Part shown: one piece after another, positions 16,556 to 25,262 of the stretch
Numbering within the stretch: the first letter of the stretch is position 1
Layout of the letters: the number at the start of each line of letters is the position of its first letter
From: an uncultured Gammaproteobacteria bacterium
GTDB taxonomy: Bacteria; Pseudomonadota; Gammaproteobacteria; Xanthomonadales; Xanthomonadaceae
DNA: 25,939 nt
Assembly (NCBI GenBank): GCA_946885735.1
Contig: CAMPGW010000036.1
Coordinates: forward strand, 1 to 25,939
Reading direction: 5' to 3'
The notes under the pieces: model-generated
What the model was told of the DNA's origin: nothing
Databases searched by the model: none
Seen by the model: the letters and a program-made list of their open reading frames with translations, nothing else
Translations under genes and position numbers: made by a program

Positions 16556-17755
16556 ATGGCGAACTCCCATCATACGGCGGTCGTCGGCGGCGGCACCGCC
16601 GGCGCGGCCACCGCGATCCTGCTCGCGCGCGACGGCCATGACGTCACGCTGTTCGAGCGCGTGCCGAGGCCGGGTCCGGTCGGCGCCGGCATCCTGCTGC
16701 AGCCTACCGGCATGACGGTGTTGAACGAACTCGGCCTGCTCGATGCCACGCTCGCGTTCGGGGCACCGGTGCGGCGCCTGCATGGCACCAGCGCGACGGG
16801 CAGGCGGGTACTCGACGTTCGCTATGAAGACCTGTCTCCCGGCGCGTTCGGGCTCGGGCTGCATCGCGGCGCGCTTTTTTCGCTGCTCTGGGACGCGCTT
16901 GCACCCGCCGGGGTGGCGGTGCGCACGGGCGTCGGCGTGGATGGCTTGGCCCAGGATGCGGGTGGGGTCATGCTCTCGGCAGGAGACCAGGAGGTCGGCC
17001 GCTTCGACCTCGTCGTCCTGGCCGACGGTACCCGCTCGCAGCTGCGCGCGCGCTTGTCGGTGGCGCAGCAGGTCCGTCCCTATCCCTGGGGCGCGCTGTG
17101 GGCGCTGGTCGAGGATCCGGGCGAGATCCGTGGCGAGCTCAGGCAGTGGTTCCGCGGCGCGCGACAGATGCTCGGCCTGATGCCGACCGGATGCGCCCCC
17201 GGGCACCCGTCGCGGCCCATGCTCAGCCTGTTCTGGAGCCTGCCGGTCGCGGCGCTGCCGGCGTGGCGCGCGGGCGGCTTGGCGGCCTGGAAGCAGGAGG
17301 TACGCGCACTCGCGCCGGTCGACGCGGTGCTCGACGCCGTCACCGATCCTTCGCAGCTGGGGTTCGCCGAGTACGCCGACGTGCGCATGCGCCAGTGGCA
17401 CCAGGGTCGCGTCGTCTGCCTCGGCGACTGCGCGCATGCCACCAGCCCGCAGTTGGGGCAAGGCGCCAACCTGGCGCTGGTGGATGCCCGCGCGCTTGCG
17501 CGGTGCCTGCGTGGTGGCGGCGGCGTCGCCGATGCGCTGGCGCGCTACACGCGCGAACGCCGCGCCCACCTGCGCTACTACCAGTGGGCCAGTCGTTGGC
17601 TGACGCCGTTCTTCCAGTCGAACTCACGGTTGGCGGCCGCCGCGCGCGATCTTGCGCTGGGGCCGCTGTGCCGCGCGCCCTGGATCAGGGGCCAGATGGC
17701 TCGCACCCTGGGCGGGCGCAAGTCGGGCTTGCTGTGGGGCGAATTCGCCCCCTAA
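16556..17755 (+). CDS. FAD-dependent monooxygenase (PHBH/UbiH type)
   Basis: 399 residues. The FAD-binding GGGTAGAATA (residues 11-20) opens the protein, the acidic residue for the ribose is in VTLFERVP (about 30-37), the DG-type motif is in VVLADGTRSQLRARL (about 155-170), and the GD motif CLGDCAHATSPQLGQGANL (about 288-306) closes the FAD site. This is the flavoprotein aromatic hydroxylase fold (class A). Substrate is not evident; ubiquinone-pathway or aromatic ring hydroxylation are both possible. No clear ribosome site precedes the ATG. Its start is only 14 bp from the start of the divergent MDR oxidoreductase, so its promoter must lie inside that coding region. Confidence 0.93.
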   Translation: MANSHHTAVVGGGTAGAATAILLARDGHDVTLFERVPRPGPVGAGILLQPTGMTVLNELGLLDATLAFGAPVRRLHGTSATGRRVLDVRYEDLSPGAFGLGLHRGALFSLLWDALAPAGVAVRTGVGVDGLAQDAGGVMLSAGDQEVGRFDLVVLADGTRSQLRARLSVAQQVRPYPWGALWALVEDPGEIRGELRQWFRGARQMLGLMPTGCAPGHPSRPMLSLFWSLPVAALPAWRAGGLAAWKQEVRALAPVDAVLDAVTDPSQLGFAEYADVRMRQWHQGRVVCLGDCAHATSPQLGQGANLALVDARALARCLRGGGGVADALARYTRERRAHLRYYQWASRWLTPFFQSNSRLAAAARDLALGPLCRAPWIRGQMARTLGGRKSGLLWGEFAP

Positions 17756-17772
17756 CGCGGCCGGTGGCCGCG
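17756..17772 (+). terminator. Short GC hairpin after the monooxygenase gene
   Basis: CGCGGCC, GGT, GGCCGCG form a perfect 7-bp stem immediately after the monooxygenase stop and just before the convergent helicase stop. No T run follows on either strand, so it is at best a weak bidirectional terminator. It is the only structure in the 22-bp space. Confidence 0.4.
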
Positions 17773-17777
17773 GGCCG

Positions 17778-19685
17778 TCACTCCGCGCGCGGTCCCTTGC
17801 GATGCGGCTTCGGCTTGGGCTTGCCCTGCCCGAAGGGCTTGTCGTGGAACTCGCGCTTGGGCTGGAAGCCGTGCGGCTTGCGCTCGGCATTGGACTTGCC
17901 GCCGTCATGGGGCTTGCGTGGCGCGAAGCTCTTCTTGCCCGCCGTGTCCGGCGCCTCGCCGTCGCGGGTGATGCGCAACTGCTGGCCGGCGCACCAGACC
18001 GTCTTCAGGTGCTGCATCACGTCCGGCGGCATGCCGGACGGCAGATCCACGAAGCTGTGGTCCTCGAAGATCTCGATGCGGCCGATGTGCTTGGCTTCCA
18101 GCCCCGCTTCGTTGGCGACGGCGCCGACGATGTTGCCCGGCTTCACGCCATGGTCGTAGCCGACCTCGATGCGGAAGGTGTCCATGCCCTCGTCGGGCTT
18201 GCGCGCGATGCGTTCCTTTTTCGGGAAGGCGGGGCGCTCCAGGCGCTCCGCGCGCGGACCGCGTTCGGCGCGTTCCGGACGGGCGGCGTCACGTGGCGCG
18301 CGCTCGTTGCGCTCGAAGGCCGGCTTCTCGAACGCCGGCCGCGCCTTCGGCGCCTCCAGCAGCAGCGGCACGTCGCCGCGATAGAGCTTGGCCAGGGCCG
18401 CGGCGATCTCCACCGCCGGCACGTTGCTCGACTGCTCGAAGTCCTCGATCAGCCGCTGGAACAACTCCAGTCCGCCAGCCTCCAGCGTATCGGCGATCTG
18501 CTGCTTGAACTTGGCGATGCGCACGTCGTTGATCGCCTCGACGCTCGGCAGCTCCATCGGCTCGATCGGCTGGCGGGTGGCGCGCTCGATCGAACGCAGC
18601 ATGTTCCTCTCGCGCGGAGCGATGAACAGGATCGCCTCGCCGCTGCGACCGGCGCGGCCGGTGCGGCCGATCCGGTGCACGTAGCTCTCGGTGTCGTAGG
18701 GGATGTCGTAGTTGACGACATGGCTGATGCGGTCCACGTCGAGCCCGCGCGCGGCGACGTCGGTGGCAACCAGGATGTCGACCTTGCCGTCCTTGAGCTG
18801 CTGGATGATCTTCTCGCGTGTCGACTGCTGGATGTCACCGTTGATCGCCGCCGCGGAGAACCCGCGCGCCTGCAGCTTCAGCGCCAGCTCGTCGGTCGCC
18901 AGCTTGGTGCGCGCGAACACGATCATCGCGTCGAAGGGCTCGGCCTCCAGGATGCGGGTCAGCGCGTCGAGCTTGTGCAGGCCGCTGACCTGCCAGAAGC
19001 GCTGGCGGATGTTCTCGGCGGTGCGGGTCTTGGCCTCGATGGCGATCTCGGCCGGGTCCCGGAGGTAGGTCTGCGCGATGCGCCGGATCGGCGTCGGCAT
19101 GGTCGCCGAGAACAGCGCGACGTGGCGGTTGTCCGGTGTCTTCTTCAGCACCGCCTCGACGTCGTCGATGAAACCCATCCGCAGCATCTCGTCGGCTTCA
19201 TCCAGCACCAGGGTGGTCAGCTGCGAGAGGTCCAGCGTGCCCTTGTCGAGGTGGTCGATGACGCGGCCGGGCGTGCCGACCACGACGTGCACGCCGCGGC
19301 GCAGCGCCTGCAGCTGCGGCCCGTAACTCTGGCCGCCGTAGATCGGCAGCACCTGGAAGCCGGGCAGGTGGGCGGCGTAGCTCTGGAACGCCTCGGCGAC
19401 CTGGATCGCCAGTTCGCGCGTCGGCGCCAGCACCAGCACCTGCGGCTTGCCCTTGGACAGGTCCAGGCGATGCAGCAGGGGCAGGGCGAAGGCGGCGGTC
19501 TTGCCGGTGCCGGTCTGGGCCTGGCCGATCAGGTCGCGACCCTGCAGCAGCAGCGGGATGGCGGCGGCCTGGATCGGCGTCGGCTGCTCGTAGCCGAGTT
19601 CGTCGAGCTTGCGCAGCAGCGGCTCGGACAGGGCCAGGGAGCGGAACGTGGAAACGGGGGCGTCGTGGCCCGGAGCGTCGGTCAT
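17778..19685 (-). CDS. deaD: DEAD-box ATP-dependent RNA helicase, DeaD/CsdA type
   Basis: 635 residues. It unwinds structured RNA with ATP; relatives assist ribosome assembly and RNA decay in the cold. Motifs in order: the Q motif PTPIQ (about 35-39), Walker A AQTGTGKT (56-63), PTREL (88-92), TPGR (138-141), DEAD (162-165), SAT (193-195), ARGLD in [14 protein letters not shown], and HRIGRTGR (337-344). After the helicase core come a helical region, an Arg/Glu/Pro-rich linker (about 448-500), then a DbpA-type RNA-binding domain (about 501-575, DTFRIEVGYDHGVKPGNIVG), and a Lys/Arg/His-rich tail to residue 635. The RNA-binding domain separates it from RhlE. TAGAAT at 19741-19736 (minus) is a possible -10 box. 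Confidence 0.96.
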   Translation of the reverse strand: MTDAPGHDAPVSTFRSLALSEPLLRKLDELGYEQPTPIQAAAIPLLLQGRDLIGQAQTGTGKTAAFALPLLHRLDLSKGKPQVLVLAPTRELAIQVAEAFQSYAAHLPGFQVLPIYGGQSYGPQLQALRRGVHVVVGTPGRVIDHLDKGTLDLSQLTTLVLDEADEMLRMGFIDDVEAVLKKTPDNRHVALFSATMPTPIRRIAQTYLRDPAEIAIEAKTRTAENIRQRFWQVSGLHKLDALTRILEAEPFDAMIVFARTKLATDELALKLQARGFSAAAINGDIQQSTREKIIQQLKDGKVDILVATDVAARGLDVDRISHVVNYDIPYDTESYVHRIGRTGRAGRSGEAILFIAPRERNMLRSIERATRQPIEPMELPSVEAINDVRIAKFKQQIADTLEAGGLELFQRLIEDFEQSSNVPAVEIAAALAKLYRGDVPLLLEAPKARPAFEKPAFERNERAPRDAARPERAERGPRAERLERPAFPKKERIARKPDEGMDTFRIEVGYDHGVKPGNIVGAVANEAGLEAKHIGRIEIFEDHSFVDLPSGMPPDVMQHLKTVWCAGQQLRITRDGEAPDTAGKKSFAPRKPHDGGKSNAERKPHGFQPKREFHDKPFGQGKPKPKPHRKGPRAE

Positions 19686-19734
19686 GGGGTTCTCGAGGGG
19701 TCGCGGGCGCGCGCGGCAGCAGGGGCCGGGCGGG

Positions 19735-19741
19735 TATTCTA
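19735..19741. promoter_or_regulatory. Overlapping divergent -10-like boxes between deaD and hemJ
   Basis: TATTCTA carries TAGAAT on the minus strand, toward deaD, and TATTCT on the plus strand, toward hemJ, within a 128-bp intergenic region that is otherwise almost entirely G and C. Leaders would be roughly 45 and 67 bases. No good -35 box is visible for either direction, so this rests on the -10 alone. Confidence 0.3.
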
Positions 19742-19813
19742 GCGCCTGCCCGCGCGCCGCGCCCGAATGGACCGCGAACGCGCGACCGCCACTGCCGAGA
19801 AGGAAGCGCGCCG

Positions 19814-20263
19814 ATGCTGTACCTGTGGACCAAGTCCCTGCACCTGCTGTTCGTCGTGGCCTGGATGTCGGCGGTGTTCTACCTGCCGCGCATCCTGGTC
19901 AACCTCGCCGAGGCCGGCGCCGAGCCCGCCGTGCGCGAACGCCTGCAGCTGATGGGCCGCCGGCTGTACCGCTTCGGCCACAACCTGCTCGGCATCGCCT
20001 TCGTGCTGGGCCTGTTGCTCTGGCTGGGGCATCGCTGGTGGCCCGAGCACTATCCCGACATCGTCGCGGGCAGGGCGTGGATGCACGCCAAGCTGGGCCT
20101 GGTGGTGCTGCTGATCGCCTACTTCACGATCTGCGGACGGATGCTCAAGCGCAGCGCCAGCGGCGGCCCCTTGCCTTCGTCGCGCGCCCTGCGCTGGTTC
20201 AACGAGATTCCGGTGCTCGCCTTGCTGGCGATCATCTACCTGGTGCTGGCCAAGCCGTTCTGA
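19814..20263 (+). CDS. hemJ: HemJ, protoporphyrinogen IX oxidase (CopD-like membrane protein)
   Basis: 149 residues with four membrane segments (about 8-28, 55-72, 90-108 and 132-147). HemJ converts protoporphyrinogen IX to protoporphyrin IX, the penultimate step of heme synthesis, in the inner membrane; many alphaproteobacteria and Xanthomonadaceae use it in place of HemG or HemY. Family marks: KSLHLLFVVAWMSAVFYLPR (H10 and R26) and AWMHAKLGLV (H91 and K93). GAAGGAAG precedes the ATG at 19814. No other heme gene is near. Its last 28 bp overlap the convergent membrane protein gene. The HemJ call rather than generic CopD family rests on the length and the conserved H and K positions. Confidence 0.9.
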   Translation: MLYLWTKSLHLLFVVAWMSAVFYLPRILVNLAEAGAEPAVRERLQLMGRRLYRFGHNLLGIAFVLGLLLWLGHRWWPEHYPDIVAGRAWMHAKLGLVVLLIAYFTICGRMLKRSASGGPLPSSRALRWFNEIPVLALLAIIYLVLAKPF

Positions 20264-20670
20264 GGCGCGGCGGATCGCTGCGCCAGTCGCGCGGCGAGCC
20301 ACGCCAGCACCGGCGGCAGTCCCACGCCCACGGCGACCACCCAGGCCGGGTGCACGACCGTCATGGCGCTCTGCACGACGCCGGCGCTGACCAGCACACC
20401 GAGCAGCACGGCAAGCGCGCTGCGGTGGCGATCGGCGAGCTTGCCCACCACCCAGCCGCCCGCGAAGGCGCCGAGCGGCCAGGACAGGGCCAGCAGGAGC
20501 AGGGCGGTGAACGGCATGCCGGCGATGAAGGCATTGGCCTGCGCGGCCTGGCTGAAATCGATGCCGGTCGGCGGCGGGTACACCAGGCGGGCGTTGGCGA
20601 TCGCCAGGAAGGTGATCACGATCATCGTGGCGAAGGCCCCGGACAGCAGCGCGAACAGGTTGCGTAGCAT
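20236..20670 (-). CDS. Small multi-pass membrane protein of unknown function
   Basis: 144 residues with four hydrophobic segments (about 6-26, 48-72, 82-104 and 108-126). The start ATG 20670 is set by GGAGGAG nine bases upstream on the minus strand; the frame extends to 20736 but that stretch enters the rhlE terminator hairpin. The second segment contains a GxxxG-like helix (WPLGAFAGGWVVGKLADRHR). I recognise no characterised family. It resembles small uncharacterised Xanthomonadaceae inner-membrane proteins. The 3' end overlaps hemJ by 28 bp on the opposite strand. It follows rhlE on the same strand, but the terminator between them suggests separate transcription. Confidence 0.78.
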   Translation of the reverse strand: MLRNLFALLSGAFATMIVITFLAIANARLVYPPPTGIDFSQAAQANAFIAGMPFTALLLLALSWPLGAFAGGWVVGKLADRHRSALAVLLGVLVSAGVVQSAMTVVHPAWVVAVGVGLPPVLAWLAARLAQRSAAPQNGLASTR

Positions 20671-20718
20671 GCGGATGCTCCTCCGGCGGTTGCGGCGGAG
20701 CATCCCGCCGGACCGCGC

Positions 20719-20747
20719 AAAAAACAAGGGCCGCATCGCGGCCCTTG
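20719..20747 (-). terminator. Rho-independent terminator of rhlE
   Basis: CAAGGGCCGC, a three-base loop, then GCGGCCCTTG form a perfect 10-bp stem (20725-20747). Read on the minus strand it is followed by TTTTTT (20724-20719), a complete intrinsic terminator 41 bp beyond the rhlE stop. This is the best terminator of the window. Confidence 0.88.
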
Positions 20748-20755
20748 CTTCAAGC

Positions 20756-20777
20756 CGCCACGACCTGCGTCGTGGCG
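20756..20777. terminator. Second hairpin between rhlE and its terminator
   Basis: CGCCACGAC, a four-base loop (CTGC), then GTCGTGGCG form a perfect 9-bp stem followed by TTT on the plus strand. It lies between the rhlE stop and the main terminator. It may protect the rhlE mRNA 3' end or stop plus-strand read-through from hemJ. Confidence 0.5.
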
Positions 20778-20787
20778 TTTACCCGGC

Positions 20788-22110
20788 TCAGCGCGTGGGA
20801 TTGCGCGGCGCGTTCACCGTGCGGCGATCGCGGCGGTCCGGCGCCGGGTGCGGCTTGCCGGCATGCGCGTGGCGCGCGGCGGGCGCGGCGTGGCCGCGGC
20901 GCGGCTTGGACGGCGGGCGATTGCCGCCCGGCCGACCCGCGCCCGGCGCATCGTTGCCCATGCGGATCGGGCGGCTGGGGGCGTAGCCTTCCACGGACAC
21001 CATCTCGATGTCCTGCTTGAGCACGCGATGGATCGCGCGCAGCAGGCCGGCCTCGTCCGGCGCGACAAGCGAGATCGCCTCGCCGCTGGCGCCGGCGCGG
21101 CCAGTGCGGCCGATGCGGTGCACGTAGTCCTCGGCCACCATCGGCAGGTCGAAGTTCACCACCAGCGGCAGCAGCGGAATGTCGAGTCCGCGCGCTGCCA
21201 CGTCGGTGGCGACCAGCACGCGCGCCTTGCCCGACTTGAAGTCGGCGAGCGCGCGCAGGCGCTGGCCCTGGCTCTTGTTGCCGTGGATGGCGACGGCGGT
21301 GATGCCGGACTTCTCGATCTGTTCCGCGAGGCGGTTGCAGCCGTGCTTGGTCTTGCCGAACACCAGCACCTGCTCCTGCCAGCGCTCGGACAGGATATCC
21401 ACCAGCAGGTCGCGCTTGCGCGCGCTGTCCACCGGATGCGCGCGATGGGTGACGCTGGTGGCGACGGTGTTGCGCGTGGAGACCTGGACTTCCTGCGGGT
21501 CGCGCATGAATTCCATCGCCAGCTTCTTGATCTGCTCCTCGAAGGTCGCCGAGAACAGCAGCGTCTGCCGGCGCGACGGGATCTTGCCGAGGATGCGCTT
21601 GATCGCCGGCAGGAAGCCCATGTCGAGCATGCGGTCGGCTTCGTCGAGCACGAGCACTTCGACTTCGTTGAGCTTGACGCTGCCGCGCTCGAGGTGGTCG
21701 ATCAGGCGGCCGGGCGTTGCGACGAGGATGTCGACGCCGCGGCCCAGGGTCTGCAGCTGCGGGTTCATGCTCGCGCCGCCGTAGATGCAGGTCGAAGACA
21801 GGCGCAGGTGCTTGCCGTAGGTGCGGATGCTGTCGTGCACCTGCACGGCCAGTTCGCGCGTCGGCGTCAGCACGAGCGCGCGCACCGGGCGGCTACGCGC
21901 CGCGGACGGCGGCATGTCCGACAGGCGCTGCAGCAGCGGCAGCACGAAGGCCGCCGTCTTGCCGGTGCCGGTCTGGGCGCCGCCGAGCAGGTCGCGGCCG
22001 GCCAGGGCCAGCGGGATGGCCTGTTCCTGGATGGGGGTTGGGGTCTCGTAGCCGACGTCGGCGAGCGCGCGCAGCAACGCGGGCGAAAGCCCGAGTGATT
22101 CAAAGGACAT
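20788..22110 (-). CDS. rhlE: DEAD-box ATP-dependent RNA helicase RhlE
   Basis: 440 residues. Motifs in order: F-x-x-L-G-L-S at the N-terminus, Q motif PTPIQ (25-29), Walker A AQTGTGKT (45-52), PTREL (83-87), ATPGR (about 131-135), DEAD (156-159), SAT in [20 protein letters not shown] and HRIGRTGR. The tail after about residue 375 is rich in Arg, Pro, His and Gly ([20 protein letters not shown]) and lacks any folded RNA-binding domain, which is the RhlE pattern. RhlE proteins act in ribosome maturation and mRNA decay. CGGAG precedes the ATG at 22110. A TACAAT box (22306-22301, minus) would give a leader of about 185 bases. The gene ends with a strong terminator. Confidence 0.95.
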   Translation of the reverse strand: MSFESLGLSPALLRALADVGYETPTPIQEQAIPLALAGRDLLGGAQTGTGKTAAFVLPLLQRLSDMPPSAARSRPVRALVLTPTRELAVQVHDSIRTYGKHLRLSSTCIYGGASMNPQLQTLGRGVDILVATPGRLIDHLERGSVKLNEVEVLVLDEADRMLDMGFLPAIKRILGKIPSRRQTLLFSATFEEQIKKLAMEFMRDPQEVQVSTRNTVATSVTHRAHPVDSARKRDLLVDILSERWQEQVLVFGKTKHGCNRLAEQIEKSGITAVAIHGNKSQGQRLRALADFKSGKARVLVATDVAARGLDIPLLPLVVNFDLPMVAEDYVHRIGRTGRAGASGEAISLVAPDEAGLLRAIHRVLKQDIEMVSVEGYAPSRPIRMGNDAPGAGRPGGNRPPSKPRRGHAAPAARHAHAGKPHPAPDRRDRRTVNAPRNPTR

Positions 22111-22419
22111 GTGGAGCTCCGGTTGTCCCGAAGCGTTTCCGATGCCGCCGGCGGGGATGTGGCTTGGATTGGACGCCGGATCGGCGGGTTTGCGCAGCGA
22201 GACGTGCGATGGGCTGGGCCGGTCCCCTCGGGCGTCATGGACGTCGAAACGGGCGGCCTGCGACCGGGCGGAAAACGAAGCCGGTGCGGCAAACGCGGCG
22301 ATTGTACGCGAACTTGCTGCGCTGCGCCATGGCGGGCCTGAACGGGCATGACTTGTGGGCTACTTCGCCGCTGGTCCGACTTCGCTAGGCTTGTGGGGTC
22401 ACCTTCCACGAGGCTTCCC
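22111..22419. other. 309-bp divergent intergenic region, rhlE to M16 pair
   Basis: No credible gene lies here; the short open frames have no ribosome site or family resemblance. On the minus strand TACAAT at 22306-22301 is a good -10 box for rhlE but has no clear -35. On the plus strand TAGGCT near 22386-22391 is a poor -10 candidate for the M16 gene, and GAGG seven bases before ATG 22420 is its ribosome site. I see no strong hairpin, riboswitch-like fold or direct repeat. The space from 22111 to about 22295 would be the rhlE leader. Confidence 0.45.
22301..22306 (-). promoter_or_regulatory. Candidate -10 box of rhlE
   Basis: The minus strand reads TACAAT, five of six matches to the sigma-70 -10 consensus, in very GC-rich surroundings. 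The predicted start point near 22294 gives rhlE a leader of about 185 bases. The -35 region (TGGCGC at the 17-base spacing) is poor. Confidence 0.4.
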
Positions 22420-23820
22420 ATGCGCGCCCCGAAATTCGCCCTGCTGCTGGCAGGCCTGGCCTTGTCCCTGCCGGCGCTCGCCGCCGACGGTGGCGACCGC
22501 TGGAACCTGCCGATCGAAACCAAGACGCTCGACAACGGCCTGACCGTCGTCGTTTCCGAGGACCACAGCTCGCCGACCGTCGGCGTCAGCGTGGTCTACC
22601 ACGTAGGCATGCGGCTCGAGCCGAAGAACCGCACCGGCTTTGCCCACCTGTTCGAGCACCTCATGTTCGAGGGCACGCCGAACGCGCCCGAGGGCGTGTT
22701 CGACAAGGTCATCTCCGGCGGCGGTGGCCGCAACAACGGCAGCACCCGTCCCGATTTCACCAACTACATCGAGACCGCGCCGGTCTCCGCGCTCGAGTCC
22801 ATCCTCTGGCTCGAGGCCGACCGCATGAAGACCCTGGACTTCAAGCCGGAAACGCTGAAGAACCAGCAGGATGTCGTCAAGGAGGAGATCCGCGTCAACG
22901 TGAAGAACCAGCCCTACGGCGGCTTCATGTGGATCGACATCGGCCAGCACGCCTTCAGCAAGTGGGAAAACAACCACGACGGCTACGGCAGCTTCAAGGA
23001 CCTGGAGGGCGCCACGCTCGAGGACGTGCGCGGCTTCCACCGCGACTTCTACGGCCCCAACAACGCCGTGCTCGGCATCTCCGGCGACGTGACGCCGGAA
23101 CAGGCCTTCGCGCTGGCGCAGAAGTATTTCGGCGCCATCCCGAGCCGCCCCACGCCCAAGGCCGGTGACTTCTCCGAAGGCCTCAACACCGCCGAGAAGC
23201 GCATCGAGCAGTCCGATGCACTGGCGCAGGTGCCGGCGATCGCGGCGGCCTGGAAAATGCCCGACCGCGGCAGCAAGGACCAGGCGCCGATGGCGGTGCT
23301 CGGCGAACTGCTGGCCGGTGGCGATGCGTCCCGCTTCTACCAGGGCCTGGTGAAGGGCCGCGAGATCGCGCTCAACGTCGACTCGCTGTACGGCCTGACC
23401 AGCCCCTGGGAATACGACGGCCCGACCCTGTTCACCATCTTCGCGCTGTACAAGCCCAACGGCAGCGCCGACGCGGTGCTGAAGGCGATGGACGAGGAGA
23501 TCGCCAAGGTCGCGGCCGAGGGCGTCGACGACGCCACCCTTCGCCGCGTCAAGACCGCCATGCTCGCCGACTGGTACAACGGCCTGGAAAGTTTCCTCTC
23601 GCGCGCCGACACGCTCGCCAAGCTGCAGACCCTGTGGGGCGACGCCAAGGTCGCCAACGAGATTCCCGGCTGGATCGAGGCGGTCACTTCCGCCGACGTG
23701 CAGCGCGTGGCCCGCACCTACCTGACCGCCGCCAACCGCACCGTCATCGACCGCAAGCCGGCGCCCAAGCCCGTCGCGCCCGCCGCGCCCGCCGCCGCTG
23801 CCGCAGGAGACCGCAAGTGA
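22420..23820 (+). CDS. M16 zinc metallopeptidase, HxxEH-bearing subunit
   Basis: 466 residues. The signal peptide MRAPKFALLLAGLALSLPALA directs it to the periplasm. The inverted zinc motif HLFEH is at residues 76-80, with the third ligand glutamate at about 155-156 in VVKEEIRVN, as in pitrilysin/insulinase M16 enzymes. The two-domain half-barrel length matches the M16B subfamily, whose single subunit pairs with a second one to form the closed chamber. The later segment SRFYQGLVKGREIALNV lacks the Tyr of the Arg/Tyr substrate-binding pair, so it probably depends on its neighbour. GAGG lies seven bases before ATG 22420. The C-terminus ends in a Pro/Ala-rich tail. The stop overlaps the start of the next gene by GTGA. 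Confidence 0.95.
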   Translation: MRAPKFALLLAGLALSLPALAADGGDRWNLPIETKTLDNGLTVVVSEDHSSPTVGVSVVYHVGMRLEPKNRTGFAHLFEHLMFEGTPNAPEGVFDKVISGGGGRNNGSTRPDFTNYIETAPVSALESILWLEADRMKTLDFKPETLKNQQDVVKEEIRVNVKNQPYGGFMWIDIGQHAFSKWENNHDGYGSFKDLEGATLEDVRGFHRDFYGPNNAVLGISGDVTPEQAFALAQKYFGAIPSRPTPKAGDFSEGLNTAEKRIEQSDALAQVPAIAAAWKMPDRGSKDQAPMAVLGELLAGGDASRFYQGLVKGREIALNVDSLYGLTSPWEYDGPTLFTIFALYKPNGSADAVLKAMDEEIAKVAAEGVDDATLRRVKTAMLADWYNGLESFLSRADTLAKLQTLWGDAKVANEIPGWIEAVTSADVQRVARTYLTAANRTVIDRKPAPKPVAPAAPAAAAAGDRK

Positions 23821-25241
23821 AGAACGCCAAGACCCACCCGCTCGCCCTCGCGCTGGCACTGGCAGTGAGTTTCGCCGCCCCGGCCTTCGCCGGCGCGGGC
23901 GCCAAGCTTCCGCCCGACCTGCCGCCCTACGGCCAGGACAAGCCGATCCCGGTGCCGGACATCACCAAGAAGACGCTGTCCAACGGCATGGAAGTCTGGG
24001 TGGTGCCGCGCAACGGCCTGCCGCGCGTGGACTACGTGCTGGCGATGCGTGGCGCCGGCCTCGCCGCCGATGACGCCGGCCAGTCCGGTTTCGCCAGCCT
24101 GCTGGCCGGCCTGCTGAGCGAAGGCACGGACGCGCGCGATTCGCGCGCCATCGCCGAGTTGGCCCAGGGCTACGGCGGCGGCATCGGCGCCGGCGCCAGC
24201 AACGACGGCATCACCGTCGGCGCCAACGCGCTCACCTCGAACGCCGGACCGATGCTGGAGCTGCTGGCCGAGGTCGCGCGGCGCCCGAGTTTCCCCGCCA
24301 ATGAAGTCACGCTGGCGAAGGCGAATGCACTGCAGGCGCTCAAGGTGTCGGAGGCCACGCCGGGCTTCCGTGCCGAGCGCGCGCTGTCCAAGGTCATCTA
24401 CGGCGAGCATCCGTATGGCCACGTGCAGCCTACCGTGGCTTCGATCGAAGCGACCACGGCGGAACGACTGAAGGCCGAGCACGCCGAGCGCTTCCGTCCC
24501 GACCGCGCACTGCTGGTGATCGCCGGCCGCATCGAGCCGGCGCGCGCCCTGCAGCTGGCCGAGGCCGCGTTCGGCGACTGGAAGGCGTCCGGTCCCGCAC
24601 CCGCGCAGATCCCGGCGGTGGGCGCGGACGCCAAGCCCGCGCGCCTGCTGCTCGAGCGCCCCGGCAGCGTGCAGTCGACGCTACGCCTGGGGCGTCCCGG
24701 GATCGCGGCGACCTCGCCCGATTACGTGCCGCTGCGCCTGGCCAGCACCATCCTCGGCGGCGGCTTCAGCAGCCGCATCAACCAGAACCTGCGCGAGGAC
24801 AAGGGCTACACCTACGGTGCGTCCGCGGGCGCGCGCAACTACCGCGAGGGCGGCGGCATCGTCGGCGGCGCCGACGTGCGCAACGAGGTGACGGCGGCAT
24901 CGCTCAAGGAGTTCTTCGACGAGTACCGGCGCTTTGGCGCCGAGCTCGTGCCCGCGGACGAGATGGCGATGAACAAGCGCTACGTCGCCGGCGGCTACCT
25001 GATCAGCAACCAGTTGCAGGGCTCGGTGGCGGCCACGCTGGCCAACAACTGGGTGGTCGGGCTGCCGTCCGAGTTCCTCGGCCAGTACGTGCCGCTGATC
25101 CAGAAGGTGAGCGCGGAGCAGGTGCGTTCGATGGGTGCGAAGTACTTCGCGCCGGAGACGCAGAGCATCGTCGTGGTCGGCGACTCCGCCGCCGTCGGCG
25201 AGCAGCTGAAGGCTTACGGCGAGTTCGAGACCGTCAAGTAG
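23817..25241 (+). CDS. M16 peptidase-like subunit lacking the zinc motif
   Basis: 474 residues, start GTG at 23817 overlapping the previous stop (GTGA) with AGGAG seven bases ahead. The signal peptide is VKNAKTHPLALALALAVSFA and following Ala residues, with cleavage near residue 26. The M16 fold is present, but where the zinc site should be, the sequence reads QSGFASLLAGLLSEGT (ASLLA at 93-97) with no histidines, so this chain cannot bind zinc there. It keeps the substrate-binding Arg/Tyr element: GGGFSSRINQNLREDKGYTYG, R320 with Y331/Y333. Together with its neighbour it fits the known M16B heterodimer (for example the Sphingomonas A1 pair), one half catalytic and the other for substrate binding. 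Substrate is likely short periplasmic peptides. Confidence 0.94.
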   Translation: MKNAKTHPLALALALAVSFAAPAFAGAGAKLPPDLPPYGQDKPIPVPDITKKTLSNGMEVWVVPRNGLPRVDYVLAMRGAGLAADDAGQSGFASLLAGLLSEGTDARDSRAIAELAQGYGGGIGAGASNDGITVGANALTSNAGPMLELLAEVARRPSFPANEVTLAKANALQALKVSEATPGFRAERALSKVIYGEHPYGHVQPTVASIEATTAERLKAEHAERFRPDRALLVIAGRIEPARALQLAEAAFGDWKASGPAPAQIPAVGADAKPARLLLERPGSVQSTLRLGRPGIAATSPDYVPLRLASTILGGGFSSRINQNLREDKGYTYGASAGARNYREGGGIVGGADVRNEVTAASLKEFFDEYRRFGAELVPADEMAMNKRYVAGGYLISNQLQGSVAATLANNWVVGLPSEFLGQYVPLIQKVSAEQVRSMGAKYFAPETQSIVVVGDSAAVGEQLKAYGEFETVK

Positions 25242-25262
25242 GGCCTGCGGCCGGCGCCTCCT

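Noticed and set aside
17652..19742. Plus-strand open frame of 696 codons over deaD
   Set aside because: It is antisense to a perfectly conserved helicase and has shadow composition (Asp/Val/Gln-rich repeats of the opposite strand).
17778..22110. Possible gene duplication between the two DEAD-box helicases
   Set aside because: They share only the helicase core; the DbpA-type domain is present in one and absent in the other, so they are distinct families rather than a recent duplication.
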